A stretch of DNA of 64,000 bases from Tous-C4FEB sp044356555 (GTDB taxonomy: Bacteria; Verrucomicrobiota; Verrucomicrobiia; Opitutales; Opitutaceae): contig JBIKWB010000004.1 of assembly GCA_044356555.1 (NCBI GenBank), positions 143,744-207,743 of the forward strand. Direction: 5' to 3'. Under the pieces are notes generated by a model, which did no database searches, was not told where the DNA came from, and worked only from the letters and a program-made list of their open reading frames with translations. This document shows, piece after piece, positions 9,478 through 18,158 of this stretch (within the stretch, counting starts at the first letter, position 1; each line of letters opens with the position of its first letter). The position numbers were made by a program, and so were the translations under genes.

Positions 9478-10404
9478 TCAGTTGGCGAAGAGCTTCGTGG
9501 AGTAGTAACGTTCTGCGCGGTCGCAGAGGATGGTGACGACGCGGGATTCGGGGCCCATCTCGACGGCGGTGCGGAGGGCGGCGATGACGTTGGCGCCGCT
9601 GGAGGTGCCGACGAGCAGCCCGAATTCGCGGCTGAGGCGGCGGGTCATCGCGATGGCGTCAGCGCTGGAGACTTTGATCGCGCCGTCGAGTTGCGCCCCG
9701 CTCAGGAGCGGCGGCACGTAACCGCCGGCGACGCCTTCGATGGAATGGCAGCACGGCATCTCGCCGGAGAGCATGGCGGCCTCGGCGGGTTCCATGGCGA
9801 GGATGCGGACCTTGGGGTTGGCGGCGCGGAGGGCGCGGCCGCAACCGGTAAGCGTGCCGCCGGTGCCGTAGCCGGCGACGAAAGCGTCCACGAGGCCGTG
9901 CATCTGGGAGAGAATCTCGCGGCCGGTGAAGTGCTCGTGGTCCTGGGCGTTGATGGGATTCTCAAACTGGCGCGGGAGAAAAATATTGGCGTCGCGGGCC
10001 GCCATCTCGAGGGAGAGGTCGATGCCGGTGGCGTAGCCGTTGGTGGCTTTGAAGAGTTGAACCTCGCCGCCGAACTGGCGGATGAGATGGCGGCGCTCGA
10101 TGCTGGCCGACTCGCTCATGAGGATGTGGACCTGGTAGCCCTTGGCGGCACCGACCATGGCGAGAGAAATCCCGGTGTTGCCGCTGGTGCATTCGAGGAT
10201 GACGGAGTCGGCGTGCAGGAGCCCGCGAGACTCGGCATCTTCGACGATGCAGAGGGCGAGCCGGTCCTTGATGGATCCGGAGGGATTGAGGAACTCGGCC
10301 TTGGCGTAAAGGGTGCGGTCAACCTCGGCGAAGTGCAGCGGGATGAGCGCGGTGTTGCCGATGAGGGAAAGGACCGGCGGGCGGGAGCGGGCTTGAGTGA
10401 CCAT
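9478..10404 (-). CDS. cysK: Cysteine synthase (O-acetylserine sulfhydrylase type)
   Basis: A 308-aa fold-type II PLP enzyme. The PLP lysine lies in FLNPSGSIKDR, the substrate loop is TSGNTGIS, and the phosphate cup is GYGTGGTLTG. The 3' block SIEGVAGGYVPPLL matches the CysK/CysM pattern. The start is the ATG giving MVTQARSRPPVLSLIGNT; the frame extends further upstream but without similarity. It makes cysteine from O-acetylserine and sulfide in the cytoplasm. CysK versus CysM (thiosulfate-using) cannot be settled by eye. Its place between thioredoxin genes and dsbD links cysteine supply with thiol redox work, though a gap of about 150 bases on the dsbD side allows a separate promoter. Confidence 0.9.
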   Translation of the reverse strand: MVTQARSRPPVLSLIGNTALIPLHFAEVDRTLYAKAEFLNPSGSIKDRLALCIVEDAESRGLLHADSVILECTSGNTGISLAMVGAAKGYQVHILMSESASIERRHLIRQFGGEVQLFKATNGYATGIDLSLEMAARDANIFLPRQFENPINAQDHEHFTGREILSQMHGLVDAFVAGYGTGGTLTGCGRALRAANPKVRILAMEPAEAAMLSGEMPCCHSIEGVAGGYVPPLLSGAQLDGAIKVSSADAIAMTRRLSREFGLLVGTSSGANVIAALRTAVEMGPESRVVTILCDRAERYYSTKLFAN

Positions 10405-10483
10405 GGACGACGGAAGAAAGCACGGTAACGGAAAGCGGAGGTCTTGGCGATGGGCCAAGCGACCTAATTTCACGCCGGGGCGA

Positions 10484-11719
10484 TCAGCTTTTCGGAGCGA
10501 CGGGCTTTACGGTCGAGCCGGCGGGATAGAAACGTTTCGGTTGGTCGGCGGGGGCGATTTCGACGCCGGCGATCATGAGCAGGTTGGCGAGGGCTTGTTC
10601 GGTGGCGGGGCTGTAGCCGGCGTACATGCCGACGAATTTGCCCGCGGAATTGATCACGAGGGTCGTGGGCAACGGCGACATGACGCCTTGGGTGAGTTGC
10701 ACCATGACCGTCTTGGCCGAGGCCGCTCTGTCGCCGCTGGCGGGTTTGCCAATGGGATCGAAGACGGTGGGGAAGGTGTATTTCTCGCGGTTGGCCGTGA
10801 CCCACTTGTCGTAGGCCTCGCGGGTGTCGAACGAGCACACGCCGAGGACAATCACGTTTTTATCGGCGTAGCGGCGGGAAATTTCTTGGTAGTGCGGCAT
10901 GGCTTGCAGGCAGGGCCCGCACCAGGTGGCCCAGAAATCGAGGATGACCGTCTTACCTTTGGCGAAGTCGGAGAACTTGCCGGGTTTACCGTCGGAGGTG
11001 ATGACGTCGAAATCGGGGATGGCGTCGCCGGCCTTGAGTTTGCCGTAGCTCTCGCGGAAGGGGGGCGGTGGGTTTTTGGCTTTCTCGGCGGCGGCGGCGG
11101 CCGAGGCTTTGGCCTTGGCGTCGGCGGCGGCGACGATGCTCGGATCGACCTTGATGCCGGCGGTGGCGAGGGCGGCCTCGGTGCGCGGATCGGTGGCGCC
11201 GCCATTGCCGACGATCACGCCGGCGATCTTGCCGTCGCGGCCGATGACAAACTGGGTGGGGATGCCGGTGACGCCGTAGAGCTTGCTGGACGCGCGCTCG
11301 GCGAAGGTGGCGGAGTCGCGCTCATTGGGGTCCCACGTGAAGACGAGGTCGGGGTATTTCGGCTGGTTGGCGGGAATCCACTCGCGGAATTTGGCGATGG
11401 TATCGCTGGTGCCGGAGGCGAGGACGACGACGCCCTGGTCCTTGTATTTGGCGGCGAGGGTTTGGGTATGGGGGAAGGAGGCGATGCACGGTCCGCACCA
11501 CGTGGCCCAGAAATCGAGGACAACGACCTTATCTTTGTAGTCGCTGAGGCGGACGTCGGCACCCGCGAGGTTTTTCATGACGAAGTCGGGGGCGATGGCC
11601 CCGACGCGCAGGGTCGCCGGCGCGGCGACCGGGGTCGCGGCGTGGGCGGTGGTGAGGACCGCGGCGGCGAAGAGGGCGGTCGCCGGAGCGAAGAGAGAGC
11701 GAAGAAGACCGGTTTTCAT
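10484..11719 (-). CDS. Two-domain TlpA-like periplasmic thioredoxin
   Basis: A 411-aa protein with a Sec signal peptide (MKTGLLRSLFAPATALF, cleavage near TAHAA) and two complete AhpC/TSA-Redoxin/TlpA-type domains. Each keeps the active site FWATWCGPC: Trp74-Cys78 in the first and Trp266-Cys270 in the second. An alanine/lysine-rich linker (about residues 190-215) joins them. TlpA-like proteins reduce or shuffle disulfides in the periplasm and receive electrons from DsbD-type proteins, such as the one at 7155. It sits downstream of the four-domain paralogue, and its first domain is very similar to that protein's second domain, so the two arose by duplication. No Shine-Dalgarno is visible, and a terminator lies just before the start. 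Confidence 0.92.
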   Translation of the reverse strand: MKTGLLRSLFAPATALFAAAVLTTAHAATPVAAPATLRVGAIAPDFVMKNLAGADVRLSDYKDKVVVLDFWATWCGPCIASFPHTQTLAAKYKDQGVVVLASGTSDTIAKFREWIPANQPKYPDLVFTWDPNERDSATFAERASSKLYGVTGIPTQFVIGRDGKIAGVIVGNGGATDPRTEAALATAGIKVDPSIVAAADAKAKASAAAAAEKAKNPPPPFRESYGKLKAGDAIPDFDVITSDGKPGKFSDFAKGKTVILDFWATWCGPCLQAMPHYQEISRRYADKNVIVLGVCSFDTREAYDKWVTANREKYTFPTVFDPIGKPASGDRAASAKTVMVQLTQGVMSPLPTTLVINSAGKFVGMYAGYSPATEQALANLLMIAGVEIAPADQPKRFYPAGSTVKPVAPKS

Positions 11720-11733
11720 GGGGAGTTGATTTT

Positions 11734-11765
11734 AAAAAAAAGTAACCCGCGCGAGCGGGCGCGGG
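11734..11765 (-). terminator. Rho-independent terminator after the four-domain thioredoxin gene
   Basis: On the minus strand a 7-bp GC stem (CCCGCGC with GCGCGGG, at 11746-11752 and 11759-11765) is followed, after TTAC, by a run of eight T. It stands between the stop at 11825 and the start of the next gene at 11719. Only about 15 bases separate the T run from that ATG. Confidence 0.75.
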
Positions 11766-11824
11766 CGACTTGGGACGGTGGAGGAGTTTAGGAGACGCGG
11801 CAAACGCGGTTGGCGCGGTGCCGA

Positions 11825-14284
11825 TCAGCGCATCGCGTCGCGGTTGGCTTGATCGAGTTTGGCTTTGGCCAGGATCTCGGGAGCGACCTTGACGCCGGCT
11901 TGGGCGAGGGCGGCTTCGAGGAGGACTTCACCTTTAAGGTAGCCGGTGCAGAGGGCGGCGATCTTGCCGTCGCGCCCGATAATGAATTGCTGCGGAATGC
12001 CGCCGACGCCGTAGAGTTTGCGCGAGGCGCGATCGGCGCCGCGTTCCTGCGGGTCGTGGGAAAACAATATCTCGGGGTAGGTGGCTTGGTTTTTCTTTAC
12101 CCAGGCTTCGAAGGCGGCGCGGGGGTCACTTGTGCACGAAGCGAGGACGACGACTCCTTGGTCTTTGTAGCGCGCGGCGACTTCGTTGGTGTGCGGCATC
12201 GAGGCGATGCAAGGTCCGCACCACGTGGCCCAGAAATCGAGGATGACGACTTTCCCGCGGAAGTCGGAGAGTTTCACGGCTTTGCCGTTGAGATCGGTCG
12301 CGGGGAAATCGGGCGCGGCCGCACCGACCTTGAGCATTTCTACTTTCGCTTCTGGAACCGGCGGTTTGGTCTCCGCGGCGGTCCAGATTTTTTTCGGCAT
12401 ATCGTCGGTCGCGAGTTTGACGCCGGCGCGCAGGAGGAGATTGCCGACGCCTTCAGCGACATGGGCACCGCCACCGACGACGATGCCGACCATATCGCCT
12501 TGGGTGTCGATGACGTAGGCGTGGGGGACGGGCGCCATGGCTCCGCCGGTGAAGACCAGCGGCGCGACCTTCTTCATGTGCTCACGTTGAAGGGTTCCGA
12601 ACGCCTTCTTTTCCTCCGGAGTCATCCCGTTGAAATCTTTCGCGGGTTGTGGGCCGCGGCCGGCGGGATCGAAGTAAACGGGAAAACTGAATTTGCCGGC
12701 GTTCTTCTCCCGCCACTGTTCAAAGTCCTCGCGCGTGCTGTAGGCGGAGAGCGCAACGACCACGACGCCTTGGCCGGCATACTTGCGCGACAGATTATCG
12801 TAGAACGCCAAGCCGTCGGCCTGCAGGCCGCCGCCGGAGCTGATCGAGAAGATGGCGGTCTTGCCCTTGATGATCTCGGACAGATTCACCGACTGGCCGT
12901 CCACGTTTTGCAACGTGACGTTCGGCACGGGCTGGCCGGCAACCAGCTTGGCGTAATTTTCCATGAAGGGTGCCCGCGGAGGCGCGGAAGCCGCCGCCTT
13001 GGCCGCTGCGGCTTCATCCGCCGCGGACTTAATGAGCGCAGCTTTGCCGGCGGTGGCGATGGCTTCGTCGACCTTCACGCCGGCGAGGGCGAGGGCGCCC
13101 TCGGTGCGGGTGTTGGTGTCACCGCCGTTGCCGACGATGCTGGCGACGATCTTGCCGTCGCGACCGATGACGAACTGCGTGGGAATCCCGGTTACGCCGT
13201 AGAGCTTCGAAGAGGCGCGCGACTCAAACGTCGCTGAACCGCGCTCGTTGGAATCGAAAACGAAGACCATATCGGCATACTTCGGCTGGTTGACCGGGAT
13301 CCATTTTTTGAACGCCGCGATCGTATCGCTCGTGCCCGAGGCGAGCACGACTACGTCCTGATTTTTGTATTTCTCCGCCAGCTTCTGCGTGTGCGGGAAG
13401 GAGGCGATGCACGGTCCGCACCACGTGGCCCAGAAGTCGAGGATGACGACCTTGCCCTTAAAATCCGACAGTCGGACTTCCTTGTCGTTCAAGTCGCGCA
13501 TCACAAAGTCCGGCGCAATGGCGCCCGCCGCCAGCAAGGTTGCCCTAGGGGCCACCGCCGCCGCGCCCGCTGCCGCGCTTGGCGATGGCTGAATGGCCGC
13601 CGCCGCGCTTGCGCCGCCACCGCTACCCATGCTGCCGGCCCGAAATCCTCCGCCCGCGGCGATGAGAGCGTCCCCGTGCGCCTCCGTGATCTCGATACCG
13701 GCCCGCAGGAGCGACGAGTAGGTCATCGCCACGACCTTCTCGCCCACCCCGATGAAACCGCTCCAGAGTTTGCCGTCGGGCTTGATCACGGCCGTTGCGG
13801 GCTGCGTGCCCACCCCCAACACGGTGTTGGTGACGTTTTCCGCCGAGGCCTTGCCGGCCGGGTCCCACGCGGCGGTGAATCCGGGGTTGGGGTTGGCTGC
13901 GACCCACTGGTCGAAGGTGTCCTTCTCGGTACCAGAGAACACGACGAGAGCGACGAGCCCCTGATTCTTGTAGGTGGCGGCGATCTGGCCGACCCAGGCC
14001 TGCGGTCCTTCGCTGGTGCAGAACTGGACGAGCAGGGGTTTCCCGCGGAACGAGGAGAGCTTGACCGGCTTGCCGTCGGTGCCGGTGACGGTGAAGTCCG
14101 GCATCAGGGCATTGCGTGCGACCTTGCCGAACTTGTCGGGGGTGAAGCCGCTGCCGCCGCCCGGCGCAGGCGAGCCCGCGCCAACCATGGCGGTTTTGGA
14201 CTCCGCGGCCATGGCGGGGGAGAGGAGAGCGAAGGCGGCGAGGCCAACTTGAGCTAGAAGAGAGCGGCTGAGCGGGGTTTTCAT
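11825..14284 (-). CDS. Four-domain TlpA/thioredoxin-like protein, two domains degenerate
   Basis: An 819-aa secreted protein (signal MKTPLSRSLLAQVGLAAF, cleavage near AMAAE) built of four thioredoxin-fold domains in series, roughly residues 40-205, 245-405, 435-625 and 650-805. Domains 2 and 4 carry FWATWCGPC (Trp288-Cys292 and Trp688-Cys692). Domain 1 has FCTSEGPQAW and domain 3 has FSISSGGGLQ at the equivalent place, so neither has the CxxC pair, though the rest of the fold (strands, cis-Pro region) is kept. Active and inactive domains therefore alternate. Known TlpA proteins have one domain. A substrate-binding role for the inactive domains is inference. It lies directly downstream of a TonB-dependent receptor gene. 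Confidence 0.9.
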   Translation of the reverse strand: MKTPLSRSLLAQVGLAAFALLSPAMAAESKTAMVGAGSPAPGGGSGFTPDKFGKVARNALMPDFTVTGTDGKPVKLSSFRGKPLLVQFCTSEGPQAWVGQIAATYKNQGLVALVVFSGTEKDTFDQWVAANPNPGFTAAWDPAGKASAENVTNTVLGVGTQPATAVIKPDGKLWSGFIGVGEKVVAMTYSSLLRAGIEITEAHGDALIAAGGGFRAGSMGSGGGASAAAAIQPSPSAAAGAAAVAPRATLLAAGAIAPDFVMRDLNDKEVRLSDFKGKVVILDFWATWCGPCIASFPHTQKLAEKYKNQDVVVLASGTSDTIAAFKKWIPVNQPKYADMVFVFDSNERGSATFESRASSKLYGVTGIPTQFVIGRDGKIVASIVGNGGDTNTRTEGALALAGVKVDEAIATAGKAALIKSAADEAAAAKAAASAPPRAPFMENYAKLVAGQPVPNVTLQNVDGQSVNLSEIIKGKTAIFSISSGGGLQADGLAFYDNLSRKYAGQGVVVVALSAYSTREDFEQWREKNAGKFSFPVYFDPAGRGPQPAKDFNGMTPEEKKAFGTLQREHMKKVAPLVFTGGAMAPVPHAYVIDTQGDMVGIVVGGGAHVAEGVGNLLLRAGVKLATDDMPKKIWTAAETKPPVPEAKVEMLKVGAAAPDFPATDLNGKAVKLSDFRGKVVILDFWATWCGPCIASMPHTNEVAARYKDQGVVVLASCTSDPRAAFEAWVKKNQATYPEILFSHDPQERGADRASRKLYGVGGIPQQFIIGRDGKIAALCTGYLKGEVLLEAALAQAGVKVAPEILAKAKLDQANRDAMR

Positions 14285-14287
14285 GAA

Positions 14288-14325
14288 GGAAAAAAATCGA
14301 GGCCTGCCCGGGAGGGGCAGGCCTC
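14288..14325 (-). terminator. Strong rho-independent terminator after the TonB receptor gene
   Basis: A perfect 10-bp stem, GAGGCCTGCC with GGCAGGCCTC, and a 7-base loop is followed on the minus strand by GA and seven T. The T run ends only four bases from the ATG of the next gene (14284). The receptor transcript (stop at 14358) should mostly end here, so the thioredoxin gene needs read-through or its own start. Confidence 0.85.
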
Positions 14326-14357
14326 GTGGCGATTATGCGGAGGGCGGAACGAACAAT

Positions 14358-17333
14358 TTATTTGATCGGGATGCTGAAGGACAGTTCGTACGTGCGGCCC
14401 AAGATGAGTTCCCGATGGAGCCCGGCGTTGAAGCCCCAGAGCGTGGCGGAATAGGGCGGCTGCTTGTCCAAGATATTGCTGATGCCGACGCTGACGCGAA
14501 CGCCCTTGCCGTAGCTGCGCCACAGGCCGTTCTTGAAATCGTAGCCGCCGCGCAGGTCGATTTTGGAGACGGCCGGCGTGGGGAAATAGGTGACGGCGGC
14601 GCTGTTCGCGACGTTGATGCTGCCGGCATTGTTGGAGTTAAACCCGTCGAGGTGCCAAAGAAACGCGGACGCGTTCCACGAGCCTTTGCGCCAAAAGACC
14701 GACGCGTTGTATTTCCATTTGGGCGGCGACGAGGTATCGCCATCGAGGACAACCTCGGCCTGGCCGGGCGCAACCTTGCGGGTGAAACTCAGGTTGCGAC
14801 TGGCGGAAAAATTCATGCGCCAACGACCGAACTGCTCCCAAGGCGCGACGTATTCGAGGACGTAGTCCATGCTGCGGCTGCTAATCCGCCCAAAGTTCAC
14901 GAAGACGCGGTTCACCCCGGTAATCTGGCCGGGTTGATTGAGAGCGACATCAGACGGGGTGGTCGCGGCCCGCACCACGCGGTCGGGGAAAAGCGCTTCG
15001 TTGTTAATGATGGTTTGAGCGGTGATAAGCTGGAAGACGTCCTTTTGGATCGTATCGTAGAAGTTGACCTGAAGCGTGAGGCCTTTGGCGAACGTGGGCT
15101 CGTAGATCAGACCCGCGAATGAAGTTTCGGATAGCTCCGGGCTAGCCACACGGTTGGAGCCCCGATTCTCGACGATACCTGGGGTAGTCGCGGGCGTGCG
15201 GCGCGGATCGGTCAGGGTCGACGTCACGGTCGTCGGTGGGATCAGGTATTCGGTGACACCAGGAGCGCGGAAACCTTCGCTCCAGCTCGCACGGATCAAC
15301 ACGGGCTGCACGGGGCTCCACGAGAAGCCGACTTTTGGCACGGCTTTGGAAAATTCGCGGATGGTCTCGCGGCGACCAGCGACTTGGAAGTCGAGTCGGC
15401 GGAGCATCGGCAGGGAATTGCGTTTACCGAAAGCAGGCAGGAACGCCTCGGCGAAAACCGCGTTGCTGGTCTGGGCTCCCAGCAAGGTGGTAATCGTGGT
15501 GACGGGGACTACGACCGCCGAGAAATTGGTCGAGGTTGTCGTGACGTTCGACCGATTGGTCGAGCCGCCGGCAGCAAGTTTGGCGGTGCCGCCCGGAAGG
15601 TCGAAGACGTCGCCGTCGGCCGTAAAATCGAGGCCCGTGTTCTTCGAGGCCGAGTCGATCTTTGGATAAAGCGAGAGGGTCTCAAGTTTGGCGGCCTGCG
15701 ACGGCGCGCCGGGGGCGCCGGCGTCGATGAACGGATTAAAGCGCAAGTTGACATCGGGATTGGTCAAGAGACCGGCAAGGCCCGCGCCGTTGAAGATACG
15801 GTTGGTCTGAAGCGCGGTCTGGCGTTGCCAGGATGCGCCCAAGTCCCAGCGCCAAGTCGCGGCCCACTTACCTTCGACGCCGATGGTCGCGGCTTGGTCG
15901 CGGGTGAGCATCGTCTGCGAAGTCGAACCCCATTCCGGGAGGACCATGGCGACCGTGACGTTTTGATTGAAAGGATTAAACGCGGCCGGCAGGGTGACAG
16001 CCGCGCCGAAACCGCCGGTGATCGAAGTGGTCGGTTGCGAGTTGAACTTACTGGCGGAGCGGGACGTACGATAGTTGGCGTAGAGCGAAACGAGGTCGTT
16101 GAAACGGTAGTTCAGGTTGCCGCTGGCGCCGCTGCGCTCGGACTCGGGAACGAGATCGAGGAAGGACGCGGTGTTCATCCGGCGTTGGCCCGAAGCGTTT
16201 ACGACGGTAGCCGGCGCAATGACCGTTTGGGAGGGAATGAATTGGCTGATCGAGGGAGTGGCAGTGGCGCCGGGTGGCACCAGCACGACCCGCACCCCGG
16301 GAATGGCGTTGAAGTTACCGGCCACGGTGCCGCCGGCGGCTTGGATCACAGCCGGGTAACCCCAGTTGAAACGGTAATCGATGCCGAAGCGCGGGGCGCC
16401 GGTGGCGTTCAGCGTGCCGGAGACGCGGTTGGACTGGTTTTGCTCTTTGGAGTAAGAGCGATCGGAAGCTTTGAGATTTTGACGGTCGAAATAGTTGAGG
16501 GTGACCGTGCCGCTGAGCTTTCCGTAGGAGAATCCGGAAACGATGGAGGCGCTGCGTTCGCGTCCGCCGCCGTGCTCGGTCGCTTTATAGCCCGAGGAAA
16601 GTTCGGTGCCGGAGTAGTTTTTCTTCAGGATGATATTGATCACGCCGCCGACGGCATCGGCGCCGTAGATCGCGGAAGCGCCATCGGTGATGACTTCGAT
16701 ACGCTCGATCATGCCGATGGGAATCGTGTTGAGATCGACGAAGCCTTGGCGCGTGTCGGTTGAGCGGTTGCCGTTACCGGATTGAGCGGTGCGACGACCA
16801 TCGACCAGGACGAGGGTCGAGCCTGAACCAAGACCGCGGAGATTGGCACCGGACACGCCGGTTTGGGCGGGCGGAGCGTCAGCTGCGCCCACCACGAAGT
16901 TAAAAGCGGGACTGGTGGTCTCGGTGCGTTGGGCGAAATCTGGGTTAAACTCGTCGGGCGAACTGCCCCGGCCCGAGGCGATACCGGCGTAACTCTGGGG
17001 GATTTGATTGAGGAAATCCGACAGGGTCATCGCGCCGGAGGAGCGGAGGTATTCTTGATCAAACGAGCTGACGGGCGACGGACCTTCGAGGTCAGTGCGG
17101 CGAATGCGGGAGCCGAGGACTTCGACGGCATCGAGGCGCAGGGCGGCGTTAAGCTTGGCGGCTTCCACTGGGTCGGCCGGTTTTGGCGCCGCCGCGGGAA
17201 CAGGGACCGTCGTCGGGATCGGCTCCGCTTTTTTGGCCGGGGCGGCCGCCGGAGTCGTTTGGGCGGTGATGCTGGCGGGGGCGAACGCGAGGCCGGTGGT
17301 GAGCAGCCCGAGGAGGAGTCGGTTAGGTTTCAT
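14358..17333 (-). CDS. TonB-dependent receptor (outer-membrane importer)
   Basis: A 991-aa outer-membrane receptor. A signal peptide begins at MKPNRLLLGLLTTG (chosen over an ATG nine codons upstream). After a proline/alanine-rich spacer comes the plug domain: VLGSRIRRTDLEGPSPV, then TLVLVDGRRTAQ and GASAIYGADAVGGVINI, which are hallmark plug blocks. The remainder is a long beta-barrel ending in ELSFSIPIK with a terminal aromatic-rich strand. No STN domain is present, and no sigma/FecR pair is adjacent, so its regulation differs from the receptor at 53417. It imports an unknown ligand with TonB energy. The downstream redox genes suggest a thiol- or disulfide-containing ligand, which is inference. 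Confidence 0.93.
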   Translation of the reverse strand: MKPNRLLLGLLTTGLAFAPASITAQTTPAAAPAKKAEPIPTTVPVPAAAPKPADPVEAAKLNAALRLDAVEVLGSRIRRTDLEGPSPVSSFDQEYLRSSGAMTLSDFLNQIPQSYAGIASGRGSSPDEFNPDFAQRTETTSPAFNFVVGAADAPPAQTGVSGANLRGLGSGSTLVLVDGRRTAQSGNGNRSTDTRQGFVDLNTIPIGMIERIEVITDGASAIYGADAVGGVINIILKKNYSGTELSSGYKATEHGGGRERSASIVSGFSYGKLSGTVTLNYFDRQNLKASDRSYSKEQNQSNRVSGTLNATGAPRFGIDYRFNWGYPAVIQAAGGTVAGNFNAIPGVRVVLVPPGATATPSISQFIPSQTVIAPATVVNASGQRRMNTASFLDLVPESERSGASGNLNYRFNDLVSLYANYRTSRSASKFNSQPTTSITGGFGAAVTLPAAFNPFNQNVTVAMVLPEWGSTSQTMLTRDQAATIGVEGKWAATWRWDLGASWQRQTALQTNRIFNGAGLAGLLTNPDVNLRFNPFIDAGAPGAPSQAAKLETLSLYPKIDSASKNTGLDFTADGDVFDLPGGTAKLAAGGSTNRSNVTTTSTNFSAVVVPVTTITTLLGAQTSNAVFAEAFLPAFGKRNSLPMLRRLDFQVAGRRETIREFSKAVPKVGFSWSPVQPVLIRASWSEGFRAPGVTEYLIPPTTVTSTLTDPRRTPATTPGIVENRGSNRVASPELSETSFAGLIYEPTFAKGLTLQVNFYDTIQKDVFQLITAQTIINNEALFPDRVVRAATTPSDVALNQPGQITGVNRVFVNFGRISSRSMDYVLEYVAPWEQFGRWRMNFSASRNLSFTRKVAPGQAEVVLDGDTSSPPKWKYNASVFWRKGSWNASAFLWHLDGFNSNNAGSINVANSAAVTYFPTPAVSKIDLRGGYDFKNGLWRSYGKGVRVSVGISNILDKQPPYSATLWGFNAGLHRELILGRTYELSFSIPIK

Positions 17334-17621
17334 GAGTGTAGGTCGATCAAAGGAAAACAACGGATCGGTAAGACAACGTCAGGTCCGAAGTTTTGGGAAG
17401 GATAAGTTTAGAGCCGATGTCGTGCCCAGACCATAGGGCAAAAGTAACAAAACTCCGGCGGGTGCGCAGCGGAGGCGATTTTTGCCGCGACGAGGGTTTA
17501 TCCGCGGGTTGGCGGGGCTTATTCGCAAGTCGTGGCAAGCCGCTGACGGGGTGCCGCCACACGAGTCGGGGAGCTGATTCCCCACTTGCTTCAGCGCGCT
17601 GGCTCAACAGGTTCGGGATAA

Positions 17622-18158
17622 ATGAATTCGCCGCTTCCCACCACCCGCCGCTGGCTTGGTCGCCAACGGATTCCCCGTGCGGGACGGGCCGTGGGCATGG
17701 TGGAGCTCATGGTGGTGCTGACGATTATCAGCATGTTGGTCACGGTGATCGCGCCGTCTTACCACGCGATTCAACGCAAGGCCCGGGCCTCGGCGTTGGT
17801 GAACGATTTCCGCGTCTACTCGTCGGTCTATCTTTCCCATGCGCATGAAGTGGGCTCGTGGCCGCCCGAGACGCCGGCGGGCATCTTGCCCACCGAGATC
17901 AACAACAACCAAATGCGGGGAGCCAATTGGAGCCGGGTGACGGCGATCGGCGGAAAATTTGATTGGGACTATAATCAGATTCACAACGGCTCGATGGTTC
18001 GGGCCGCGATCGGGATTTCAGATACGGTGGCGGCGCCGTTGATGATCGATCTGGATATGTTTGAGGAAATGGACCGGGCGCTGGACGACGGTAATCTCAG
18101 CACGGGCAACTTCGTCTTGGGGTTTGGCAACAGCCCGGTGCTGATTCTGGAGCCCTGA
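17622..18158 (+). CDS. Type IV pilin-like protein (prepilin N-terminus)
   Basis: A 178-aa protein with a basic leader of about 24 residues followed by VGMVELMVVLTIISMLVTV, the hydrophobic helix of prepilins with the conserved Glu expected at mature position 5. Counting from that Glu puts Ala rather than the usual Gly at position -1; cutting after the Gly would move Glu to position 3. The helix is followed by the QRKARASALVNDFRV segment typical of pseudopilins, then a short globular domain. It likely assembles in or near a type II secretion/type IV pilus apparatus, whose genes are not in this window. The stop overlaps the start of the next gene, so the two are co-translated. Confidence 0.8.
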   Translation: MNSPLPTTRRWLGRQRIPRAGRAVGMVELMVVLTIISMLVTVIAPSYHAIQRKARASALVNDFRVYSSVYLSHAHEVGSWPPETPAGILPTEINNNQMRGANWSRVTAIGGKFDWDYNQIHNGSMVRAAIGISDTVAAPLMIDLDMFEEMDRALDDGNLSTGNFVLGFGNSPVLILEP

